A stretch of DNA of 64,000 nt, taken from NCBI RefSeq assembly GCF_001640805.2, contig NC_066847.1, positions 19,149,504-19,213,503 of the forward strand. The letters run 5' to 3'. Position numbers and translations under genes: made by a program. The notes beneath the pieces are model-generated. The model was not told the origin of the DNA. It saw only the letters and a program-made list of their open reading frames with translations, and did not search any database. Within the stretch, counting starts at the first letter, position 1. Every line of letters starts with the position of its first letter. This document shows positions 25,342-35,720 of the stretch, in pieces. Source of the stretch: Lates calcarifer (taxonomy: Eukaryota; Chordata; Actinopteri; Centropomidae).

Positions 25342-25710
25342 CCACTGCCGAAAACATTTTTTTTAACAACTGTGCACATTTAACTCCGTAGACTTTACAT
25401 TATGTGATTTGAAGGGGACAGTCGGTATATTTGTGTATTTAGCTGGAAGAGAACTGAAAGAGGACTTGAACAACAGTAAATTAGTCAAAATGTCCCCTTA
25501 TTTTTTGTTTACACTGGAGCCCCTAAAATAATGTGGAGTGCTGCTATGCATATTGACATCTTGGCAACATTTTTATTTGATTTTTTTTTTTTAATTGATA
25601 ACCTTTTTAAAAAAGCAAAAACTCTGTATATGATGTAAATATAACTGATTTGAAGGTTCTCCCAGTCAATAATTATTCCTTATGAGTTATATTTGCCTTT
25701 TTGTTTTTTA

Positions 25711-25716
25711 AATAAA
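25711..25716 (+). promoter_or_regulatory. Polyadenylation signal AATAAA (larp7)
   Basis: Canonical hexamer about 370 bp after the larp7 stop, in an AT-rich 3'UTR. A second AATAAA occurs near 25809. Either would end larp7 before the convergent minus-strand gene. Confidence 0.6.
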
Positions 25717-26171
25717 ATTTCATCATATGGTTACGCTATGGCTTGGTTACGGCGCAGTTGTGCTTCTCATGAAGTTTGTGTGGAAGAAGAAATGCTTTTC
25801 ATAACAGAATAAATGGGCAGCAATGAATCCATTCTTTTACTATTACTGTATGATAATTGAGGTTTAGATGGAGCATTCTCCATAGTTAAAATATTGGGTA
25901 CAATGTATCTTAAGGGGGAAAAACAGTTTTAGCACCCTCTGCCAGGTTACTCACTAGCAGCTGTTTCAGTTGCAAAAATGTTTATTTACACACTGTTAAT
26001 GAAGTGGAAGATGTATGTTGTGATAGAAAACATTTAGCTGTTTAACTTGTCTCCCAAAGTGAGTATGAATTTCCTTCAAACTTTTTAATTACACAACCCT
26101 CAAAATGAGATGCTGTGGAGTAGTTGTACAAAAATAGCTGCCGTTACATAATCTCAGTTCCATTTATGGCT

Positions 26172-26177
26172 TTTATT
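26172..26177 (-). promoter_or_regulatory. Polyadenylation signal (SAXO-like gene)
   Basis: AATAAA on the minus strand about 80 bp after the stop codon at 26257-26259. It implies a very short 3'UTR for the minus-strand gene. Confidence 0.55.
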
Positions 26178-26256
26178 GCTGTAAAGGTAGTGACTACCTG
26201 AGGTAATGTGTGGTACCAGTACACCCATCGTTCAGTGCCTTGGTCTCAAGGAAGCC

Positions 26257-28764
26257 TTAGCTTCTGCTAGAAACCATGCAGCTGATAATTTGGTGGGGCT
26301 GAGATGGGTCATTGCAAATGTCACCATCAGGCCAAGTCGCTTCTCTGTCCACAGAGGTGGACCAGTACATCCTGGATTCTTCTGCCCCATTGGAGATGCA
26401 CCCAAAGCTGGAGAGTGTTCCATTCTCAGCAGGACACTGAGGGTTCTCTGTGGCATTACAGCTGGAATTACAGATGGTGTTAGGATGGAGGCTAAAAGAT
26501 TTTGGGTTTGTTTTGCAGCTCTCAGCAGGCTTAGATGTGGACACTGAAAAGGGGGTTTTCTTGGGCCATTCCATCTCTTCTTTACGGATAATGGGGAGGC
26601 GACGCGGTGTGTCCCATGCTTTGTAATCTTCCTTCATGGTAGTTGTCGTCTGAAAAGGCTCCTTGCTTTTCTCATTACCTGTCACACATGGCAGGATTGG
26701 CTTGGTGCGCTGGCACTTGTGTGGTGTGTAGTCTGTATGTGTTGTGGAGACAAATGGGTTGTCATCTGCTGGACTGGACGCTTTGGCTTTACCTTGGCCG
26801 TGGAACTTTGTTTCAAGAGACCAGGTCTTGAATTGCTGAAAGAAATCACTTGCTCCATCAAAAAGCTCTTGGTTTATGTGCCAAGCCAACTTCGGCCCAA
26901 AGGATGCTACGGGCTCTAATGGCAGACCTTTGTTGGTTTGCTTCACAGGCTTCTCCCTGCGTATCCGGGGCTGCACTGGATGGGTGATGTAATCAGACCT
27001 GTAGCTGGTGATGCTTTCAAATGGTTGTGGTTCTTGCTTCTGAACTGGTTTGGAATTTGCATCCGCTTGCGCTGAATTTTTCTGGGACTGATCTTCTTTG
27101 GATGTACCATTTGTGACAACTAATCCTTGGTTGACTTTCAGGCTGTCATTGAGCCTGTACGGCTGGCGCTTATTTGTTGTCCATGCTCGGAAATCATCTG
27201 AAAACAAAACACAGTGAGAGTGGATTTGAATCAGGACAAATACATTTGTTGTTTTAGATTTGTGCGATGAATGCCTCTACTGATCTTTTAGTCACTTACT
27301 TTTGTACACTGATGTGTAGTCCTCCACTTTGGATGCCAGCTGGTTCGCGACAAAGCGAGTTGCATCATGTGGAGCGCTGCTACATCTCCGGTGGTTTTTG
27401 GGTGGTAAAGATGGCTGTGGAGCCTTGGGTGGGTTTTTTATACATTTGTGGGTGACATAGTATGACCTGAAACACACAGTATGATGTGAAAATGGTCTTT
27501 TTTGCTTTAGTAATAATATAACATGTTCATGGTATTTGTTTTATTCTTAATTGGATCCACAGGGATTCAAAACATGTCATACTTCACTATTTCTTTGATA
27601 CACAATGAATTTACCTAAATGTGGTCATATTGGCGCTCGTACCCTTCAGCTGGTGGTAAGGGTTTTTTTGGGTCGAGGTTGAGACGACGGTCGTGTGGCA
27701 GTGGGGAGGCAGGAACCTCTCCTGGTATTCTGTGGTCATGGAAGCTCGTGTTTGGGCTCTCTGAATGCTGGACTGTTTTCTGGGCAATAAGGCAAGTTTA
27801 CATAGTAAGATAAAATAGAAATAAAAAGATCAAATTTAATAAAAAGTTTTCAGGTAAAATGACAGCATGTTCAACAATACTTTGGTGCCTGAGTTAGCAC
27901 CTTTCTACATTTCCACAAAGACTATCAAATGGCATACACTACTGGTCAGAAGATTTTGAATACCTTCATTTTTCCAGTTTTTACTGAAATTAGACCAGGT
28001 CCAGTCAAGTAAATGGCCTTAAATGGCACAAAGCTCAGCAGTAAACTGCTCAAGGTGTAAGGAAAAAATGTAGGTCACCTAAAACTGAAAGATCAAGTTA
28101 AAAGAGAAACTGGTTCATTTACAGTTTTCCTGAAGGAGTGGAAGTAAATGAAGAGTGAATGCAATTCACAATTCCTACAGATGCCCCAACTTTTACAAAC
28201 CCTCTGTCTGTACAGAGGCAGTGTTGGAACAAACTGTTACTGTACTCTCTGATGCATTATTAAAACAATACTACACGGGCTAATACTGTGTATAGTTATC
28301 AGAAATAAACAAAGGAAGACAGGCTGGTTGGTTTTTTAAATCCTCATTATGTATTTGTTCTAGCACAGTGAGTCATTACAATGTAAATATCAGTAGGAAA
28401 TGGAGGTGTTCTAAACTTTTGTGTATATTTAAGCAAATATATATTAAATTAACATTTATTGACAGAGTTGACAGCCTATAGCATAAAAGCATAAAACCCC
28501 TGCAGGAGTAGGATAAGCCTGATCACACATATTTGCAGACATACAACCACAGCTCTCATCGTTCCATTGAAAATAATGTAAAATTTGAAAAAATACAGCA
28601 AAACACGAGCGGGTCTCTAGCTAGTGTTTTGTGATTTCGTCTAAGAAAGTCCATCCAAAATGCCATCAAGAAAGCATTAGAAAGAGATCACCTCACCTCA
28701 TTGGTGTGGCTTGTTCACTGCCGTTGTGCTGTGTGTTTTGCTGCCTCATAGTTTTGGGGTGCAT
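26257..28764 (-). CDS. STOP/SAXO-type microtubule-associated protein (probable saxo1)
   Basis: Likely a microtubule- or axoneme-stabilising protein of the MAP6/SAXO superfamily (Pfam STOP). Exons on the minus strand: 28764-28697, 27779-27615, 27466-27300, 27197-26257, all with GT-AG borders and in phase, giving 446 residues. Six Mn-like modules are visible: TTEYQERF, TTFRSYYVTHK, TSVYKNDFRAW, SITSYRSDYITHPV, STTHTDYTPHK, TTTMKEDYKAWDTPRR. The last four resemble SAXO1/SAXO2 modules in spacing and in the Y-x-x-(W/H)-P/x pattern. The cysteine-rich SAXO N-terminus that I remember from mammals is not seen. The ATG at 28764 is the first in frame, with no upstream ATG in that open frame. It lies tail-to-tail beyond adamtsl1, as SAXO1 does in human, which favours saxo1. 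SAXO2 or a MAP6-like paralogue are the alternatives. Confidence 0.75.
27935..28430. mobile_element. Decayed Tc1/mariner-like element (non-autonomous)
   Basis: About 0.5 kb in the first intron of the SAXO-like gene. The left end TACACTACTGGTCAGAAGAT resembles Tc1-type terminal repeats of fish (TA plus 'cagtaccagtcaaaagttt'). The right end near 28405-28430 carries 'ggtgttctaaacttttgtgt', a diverged inverse of it. The interior strings 'ttccagtttttactgaaat' and 'aaatggccttaaatggcacaaag' fit fish Tc1 copies, but no transposase frame survives. Ends are approximate. Confidence 0.6.
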
Positions 28765-29030
28765 CGCTCGCCCCGGCGGTGCACCCTGTGTGTTTCCTTG
28801 GCGTCCTGTGGGCTCGGAGTAAGTTGCAGCCTGCTCCCTGACTCTTCGCTGCAGGCCTACAGCGTATGAATTATTGACCGGAGGGACATGGAGTGAGTGT
28901 TGAACGAGAGTAGAGCGCGCAGCGGCTCCGAGAGCTTCTAAAAATAAACACCAGTGGATTACTCTCTGATGCGGGCCGGTTGTCAAGGGGAGGACGCTGC
29001 TCGTGATGATGCGCTTTTTTGGCGCGTAAA
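28765..29030 (-). promoter_or_regulatory. 5'UTR and promoter region of the SAXO-like gene
   Basis: A GC- and CpG-richer stretch than its surroundings directly upstream of the predicted ATG. The open frame continues upstream without an ATG to about 28986, so a longer 5' exon is likely. No TATA box stands out. Confidence 0.4.
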
Positions 29031-29266
29031 GAGGATTCCAAACCCCCCCTCTGTAGTAATGTCACATAAACTTGTGAAAATTACTTTAAATTGTAACATC
29101 AGGTGAAATCAGACTGTTCAGTCTATGGCAGATTATGTTGTTTTTTTTCCCCTCCTCCCTGCTTTTAAAAGATGCTGAATATGCAAAGGTGCAGTTGGGT
29201 CGCGCGCATTCTGCAACGTGACTTGGTCGCAGGACTCCATCTGTCACTGCTGTCATGTCCAAAAAT

Positions 29267-29268
<2 letters not shown>

Positions 29269-29301
<33 letters not shown>
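29269..29301 (+). repeat. (AG)n microsatellite
   Basis: Uninterrupted AG dinucleotides, about 16 units, intergenic. Confidence 0.95.
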
Positions 29302-29304
<3 letters not shown>

Positions 29305-30442
29305 GCCTGTATACGTGCACAATCACACACACAGGGGAAGTGTGACCTTGAGACCTACCACTAGGTTTCGACATAGTGTGATAGGGATTTTACCACTCAC
29401 AGATGTTACATTTTGGATGACTGAGTTTAGAAGATAAAGGGAATTGCTGTATTTGTTCACTAGATGGCGTCCAAAGCTTTAAAAGCGTACAATAGCGAGC
29501 GTGAGACTATTAGGCCCACAGTATACCTGTTCCTTTGGCGTCTTCTCCATGGCATCCACAAATAATTTGATATGTGAGTACAAAGCAAAACCTTTGTTGC
29601 AATCTGGTGTTAGATTACAGTATTGGTGTAATATTTAATTTTACAAGTTACAGTCATGGCTGGAGGTTGCTCAGGCTGCACAAAGCCAATACAAAAGCAT
29701 AAAACAGATGTGACATGAGAGTCAAGAACTGATATTTTTTACACTAACAGTATTATGTGCTGATACTCGGAGCACGACATACCAGAAGACTGATTTTCAG
29801 TCGCAGAGGAGATTCTGGTATAAACATCAGGCCTTTAAATCAATCAACTGATTATTTAATCTATAACACAGCATGGATGAGCAATGTTAGTTAATCAGTT
29901 GTGAAAATTGTGATTGACTGAGGGAGGTACTACATCAGAGGTGGGCTTACAATATGTTGGCTAACCTGATCTAACCTCTACCTCTATGTATCACAATGTA
30001 TTGAGTATTTGTTTCCTATCTCGTGTGCAAGAGGCCCTGTAGGGACCGAGATGCCAGTTAGATGTGTTTACTGACTGTTGGGCCATCTTAACTCCCGCTG
30101 TCATGGCTCATTCGACCCTGGCTTAGCTTGAAGTTGGGTATTACCTGAGGTCACATTTATTAGTAAGACTTGTAAAAGGGTCATTTGTCCCACCCTAACA
30201 GGTGCAGAGGAGTTGAACGTAAGGGAGACTCCAATCAAACAGTCGTTTACCTGAAGAGGCCCAATCAGGTAAAGTAATTAAAATCACCTGTGGCTGTTAC
30301 TTTGAATGTGCAGGCTTTTAAAATGTCCCAGATTTTGCGCTTTGTTTGGCAGATCATGCAACAAAACAAGACTGTTACTGTCAACTGAATGTAGAGTGCT
30401 TTTTATTTTCTTCCACTGGCATTTGTGGCAAAAATACATTTC

Positions 30443-30484
30443 CAGTAGCAGTAGTAGTAGCAGTAGTAGTAGTAGTAGTAGTAG
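30443..30484 (+). repeat. (AGT)n trinucleotide microsatellite
   Basis: About 14 AGT units with two AGC interruptions. Intergenic. Confidence 0.95.
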
Positions 30485-32209
30485 GACTGTATCATGTTGT
30501 ATGCCAGAGAGGTTATTCTATGATCAAGACACTGAGGGCTAATTGATGAATCAGATTATTGTAGAACATACTTGACCATTTTGGGAACATAAAAGAGACA
30601 GACACTTCCCTGATGAACGGTTAAGTCACATCCACACCAATAACTTGCGTGTACTTGTCCCTCTAGACTACACCAATTCATTCAGACTGATTTGGGGTGA
30701 AGACATATTTTCTTGGAGAATCATTAAAATGCAAAAAAGGCTGGAAAGAGGAACCTTGGAATAAGAAGTCAGGAGTCTGGGGGAGGTTTATAGATATTTG
30801 AAGTAGTTTTGCATTAAGAATTTCTCTTCGTGTGTAGAGCTGACTTCTTTATTCACTCAGAACACATTTTGGTATCTTGAAACGAGTGAACCGTGATTAC
30901 TGCTGCTGATTAAACATATCTTAAAAGTGCTTCACATTAAGAGCAACGCTCTGCACATCAGCACATCAGCACCGTCAGTGTTAATGCATTAGAGACAACA
31001 CTTGTACTGATGTTGAAGCCAGACGGTGGTGCCAAAGCCCAGCAAATACACGAGATTATTGCTGTGCCAAACAAACGGCTCTATCACGATTGTGCAAAGT
31101 GAAAAGAAAAATGTTTGGAATAATTCTTCACCTCTGCATTTCCAGTGTTTTAGACTGGAATCCTGCAGGAATTTTAGAGAAATGATCTTCTCTAACTCAG
31201 AGTTACCAACTACATTTTCCAGTTTTCATGTAAAGTTAATTATTCTGGGTTTGCGCGCATTGTCTGATTGTGTTATCAGAGTAAATAAATCGGGGGGGAT
31301 AAATAAATATTAACTAACATCTTATCAGAATCCAATGCATCAACAGTGCAGAGGGGAGACAGACTGTGGGGTTTCTCGACGCCACAGGCGCATCTCTGTC
31401 TGAGCGCTGCAGGGCTTTGTGGCTCTCTTTTCTCCACATGAGGTCTATTGAACGCAATCAATCGATAAGATGCACTCTTTTCTCATATTTCAACAGTTCA
31501 AGTGAGCGCGTTTGTCCACTCAGCCCTGAACGTCTAAGATTTCCGTGCGTTTTACGCAGAGCTGTGGACAAAAGCAAGATGTTAACGTTGCCATACGGCG
31601 GTGGCAGTAAATATATTTATTTAATTTTAAACTTCATAAAGAAATAAAACCGTAAATGATTTATTACCTTGAACGTGTTTGATGTTTTATAGTGCCTCAG
31701 CACTGAACCTGAATAAATGCGACCAGTTGGCCAAATGCCTCTTTACGCAGCGTTCTGTTGTTTCATAACTGGAGATCTCACAGGAATACAGTATAATTGC
31801 CATTAGTTGACATGAAGTGCAATTATACTGGAGTGTGAGAGCGCAAAAGGAGCGGGTCAATAAATTATGTTAATCAGTCAGGACAGATTGGAGGCGTGTT
31901 GTTGCCGTAATGAGGGGGAGCATGCCTGCACCGTGGAAAAGCTCCGAGTGGTAACGCTGCCTCCACTACATGCGCTCCGTCTCCTATTTCCCCAGTCTCT
32001 CTTTCTACTTTATTGTGCATAATAGCATTTTTTCTCTGCGCTACCAGACTACTGTGCAAGGCTCAGTGCAACAAGTTTGCAGGAGCCCCAACGCGCCGTC
32101 AGACAGGTTGACTTGCTTTGGCTGGAGCGGAGCGGGGCTCCACTCGTCTATCTGTCGCTGTCACCACAAAGTCACTGTACGTGAACGCCGCGTCGTAGGC
32201 AGGCAGGCA

Positions 32210-32210
<1 letters not shown>

Positions 32211-32242
<32 letters not shown>
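32211..32242 (+). repeat. (AC)n microsatellite in col25a1 5' region
   Basis: About 16 AC units, roughly 100 bp upstream of the col25a1 ATG, so probably in the 5'UTR or core promoter. Length variation there could affect expression (inference). Confidence 0.95.
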
Positions 32243-32244
<2 letters not shown>

Positions 32245-32337
32245 ATACATATACACACGCGCAGAAGAGTGTGCCATAAATTCGTGACTCCGCGCCAGAT
32301 GCAGTTTGCTCCCAACAGCGCGTGTAGTTGTAGTTAA

Positions 32338-32875
32338 ATGGAGATCGCGGAGGCAAGAGGAGCATCAAAGTGCGCGGAAAAAATGGAGAAAGTGGCGCCT
32401 CAGAAGCGACAACATTGTCGCACAACAGTGCTGAACATAATCTCGTCTTTATGTTCAGTGGCGTCCATCGCCTTTTGCATTCTCCTGAGCATTAACGCAG
32501 CTGATATCAAGAACCGGGTTGTGGATTTGGAGAGTGGGAATGGCGAGCGCACCTTTATCCGTGCCCCGGGCTACTCCATGGATGATTTTAATTCATTGAT
32601 TCAACAAAGAGTGGATGAGCTGCTCTCTCAGGTAAGACTGGCTCTTGCACTTGCTCTCCATGTGTTAATTGTTTTCAGCTGCTTAATTAACCAATATTTC
32701 AGTTAGCCGCCATGCAAAAACACCAAGAAACAACAACAAATACATTCATTTTACTGAAAGTGTCGTATGCAAATGAATGAAAATTGCATTCTTTTAAAAT
32801 TTCAGCGATCCTATGAAAATTTTGTCAAGATTCGGACTGCCAGACAAGCGTCACCTGAATGCAACTGCCCTCCAG
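32338..32875 (+). CDS. col25a1: Collagen alpha-1(XXV) chain, first two coding exons (rest outside window)
   Basis: A type II transmembrane collagen (MACIT class) on neurons and muscle, needed for motor axon innervation in mammals and shed as CLAC (family knowledge). Exon 1 is 32338-32631 and exon 2 is 32806-32875, giving 121 residues plus a split glycine codon. Visible: a short basic cytoplasmic N-terminus, one hydrophobic membrane segment (about 31-52), a coiled-coil-like juxtamembrane region (about 53-98), and an R-T-A-R site (108-111) before the ECNCPPG start of the first collagenous domain. Human COL25A1 has R-I-A-R then ECNCPAG at the matching place, where furin cuts. COL13A1 and COL23A1 match less well. 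The donor after CCTCCAG leaves phase 1, as expected for Gly-X-Y exons. Confidence 0.88.
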
Positions 32876-35515
32876 GTAAAGGAAACTACTTTCCCCAATG
32901 CATTCTGGGCATGTGGCTGGCTGTGAGACACTGGATCTGAAGCCTGTTTGACTCAGACAGAGTTGATTTAAGGATGAATGGGAGCTTTCTGAGCAGGTTC
33001 TTAGTTTATTTCATTGAATCTGATGACACATGACAGTTTGCCTGGACAGTGTTGATAGTTTGAGGGATGCAGACAGCTGAATGGCCATTATGGTTAACAG
33101 AAAGGAAGGCATTTAACAGTGGTCTATACATAGAGGTGCTGAGAGGTTTGACTTGTGATGTTGCCTGCCCACTTGTCCACTTGGACAAGAGGAAAAAGCC
33201 ACGTGAAATTCACATTTCTCACCAGTAGATGGAAACATTTATTCCTTCAGTGTGGGTCAGCATTTTGAGAATTCTGGGATGGAGTAAAGGTAAGGGTAGT
33301 CAGTGCATCAGTGTGGGAGATTTTGCTCTAGGATGTTATAGGGAATGCATTCTCTCTGACTATTGTGCATCATTGTCAGATATCCTTGGGGGAAAAAAAA
33401 ACACAGAAATATGTGAATGACAGCTCGGCACAGTGAGTGCAGTGAAAAAGAAGGACGTTTTAAAATAGAAGACTAGTTGTTATGGACAAAAAAATACCAT
33501 TACATAAGCCAATATCCAGTTCTAAAGTACTTCAGGTTATGCACCATCATTTCAGTGACAACATCAATACTGTTTTCATCATGTTCTAGATCAGTTTAGG
33601 GCTGTATGCTATAAGATAATATAGTGTTTTAGCCTTAAGAAGAATTTTCTCCATACTGCCTTATGGAGGAATAGCACATTGCTGCTGTTGAATGAAAACC
33701 AGGTATCTCCAATTTTGGGGGATTAAGTGTTCTTTAATGGGTTGAGGAAATTCTACAAAGCTTCAGACAGGTTTTCTTAGCTCATAAAAAGTTGACATTT
33801 TGCAGTACATGGTTTTCACTGGACAGCAAGATGCCATCAGACATGTATATTTCAATAATTTGCTCATAGCCTTTTCTAATTTTTTGGATATTTATGTGCA
33901 ATATTGCTCAGATAACAGATAACATCTACAAGGTCACTGACAATCAGTTTCAAGAATCCCAAAGGCTTGTCAAACAGGACCCTCAGCCCTTTTCAAAATG
34001 AGATAAAAGGAGTCCTTGAAATCTGAATGAAGTCTACTCTCTTGCCTCAGTAAATAACTTGTCAGTGTGCCCATCAGCAACATCTCCAAGTGCTCTCAGT
34101 GAGCCACATGTGGACCTTATGCTTGTTTCTACTGTCTACACAGCTGAAGTACTAGGTAGACTAGGTGTTGCAGGAAGCTGATGTGTTTTTGCAACTTTTA
34201 AAAGTTTGATGGAGAGGGATCTTGTCTACACAGCTTGGGTCTGCTCCAGCTGGTAATGTGATCCAGTAAGTGTTAACATACTGTAGGTGACCTCTCTGAA
34301 GAAACCCACAGTTGTGACAGAGAGCAGAGCAGCCTTGTGGGTGGATCTTTAGATGGACAATCCAGGTGTCTGTGAGCATCTGCACTGCAGGGCTGAAGTG
34401 TCCTTGAGCGAGATGTAGAATCCCAACCGAAGCCAGGGAGCCTTCTGTTGTTGACCCTGACCTCTGACCTCTCTGTTGGAGGGAAAACAAAACAAAACAA
34501 AAAAAAATCAACAAAGGATTATTATGTCTATTATAATCAGACATAGATTAAAGTAGAAACAAGACCAGTGAAAGTGATAATCATGAATGAATGGCACAGA
34601 TTCTTTAGTTTTCACAAGTGGTTTATCAATTGCGAATGAGTCATCTGCTGAGTGAAAATGCCTGAATTAATGAGCTAGAAGTACTGGAAGTATTAACCAT
34701 AATGAGACCCTCACAATCATGCTGCTCTCTGTTCTCAATCCCTATCATGTGTCTGCTATTTATTTTCTCCCGCCGCATTTCTGTAAAGGGCAGAAATAAA
34801 ACAATGAAAACATTTCACATCAAATGAAGCACGACGACGCTAAAACCAAGGCGGCACCAAGCTTGATCATGGAAACTGGCAACAAGTCAGGCTCTCAAAT
34901 TTGATTAAACTTCTTCATGTCCACTACTTAACCATTTGTTTTTGAACTATGGTTACATACAAAACACATATATCATCAGTTTACTTTGAAGAATCTGTAG
35001 TGTATTTAATGTTGTAATGCTCATGCAGCGTAAGTGTATTACACATGCAATGTGTACCATACTTTGTTAATGCTCTGTAGTGGGCTTTTCAGGCCAAATA
35101 TCTTTATACTCTATGAATGTTGAATGGGTTCACTCAATATTTATCCTCCCTTCTGTCTAGAAGACAGCCCGTGGCTCAGATGTGGTTTCTTTTTTTTTTT
35201 CTTTGAGGGAAGGACCGTAATGTGCTTTTCACAGTCTTCTCTTTATTGCTGTCAAAGAAGATGGAGTGGTTGCATAGACAGAGCAATGGTCCATAGCTTG
35301 GGGATATTTTATAGGTTGCTTCTGAATCAGAGGAAGTTTGTGCCATCTTTACTGGAGGAAGTCTGTCGTGAACTTAAAGTATATTTTACACATGCTAACG
35401 TACTTCTTGCTTAGTGAAAGTGAAGACTTTGCCGGTGCCATTTATCATTCTCACACTGCCTGGCATCGCTGTCATTTGCTTCTGAGTGAGGAGGATTTTC
35501 CGACGGGTGAATCCT

Positions 35516-35720
35516 GTTGACTTTGGTGATCCCCTGAATTCCTGTTATGTCAAATGTCAGGGATTACTATTTGAAATTTGAAACTTTGAAACTTTTCATT
35601 TTCAGGTCAAAATTTGTCCAGTATTTTTATTTATGACCAAATGCCTAAGAAAATTCAAAGACATTCCCTCCAGCTTCAGCAGTTTATAATGATGCTACTA
35701 TGAGCATGTTTGCAATTTTT
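35516..35720 (-). repeat. Family A repeat, reverse copy (copy 3)
   Basis: Strings 'ctttggtgatcccctgaatt', 'ggtcaaaatttgtccagta' and 'atttatgaccaaatgcctaa' match the reverse complement of the family A element, also present at 58850-59325. Truncated and diverged. Confidence 0.55.

Larger units (their letters stand above)
25342..26256. other. Overlapping 3' flanks of convergent larp7 and SAXO-like genes
   Basis: About 900 bp between two stop codons facing each other. It contains the larp7 3'UTR with its AATAAA (25711-25716) and, for the minus-strand gene, TTTATT at 26172-26177 (AATAAA on the minus strand). No gene-like sequence otherwise. Confidence 0.6.
29031..32337. other. Intergenic region between divergent SAXO-like gene and col25a1
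   Basis: About 3.3 kb between two divergently transcribed genes. It contains a (GA)n run (29269-29301), an AGT/CAGTAG triplet run (30443-30484), and an AC run (32211-32242) just before col25a1. Open frames through the simple repeats are artefacts of repetition. No additional gene is recognised. The proximal 300-400 bp before 32338 probably holds the col25a1 5'UTR and promoter. Confidence 0.55.

Noticed and set aside
29086..29437. Open frames encoding Ser-Leu or Glu-Arg repeats
   Set aside because: They are products of the (AG)n microsatellite, not genes.
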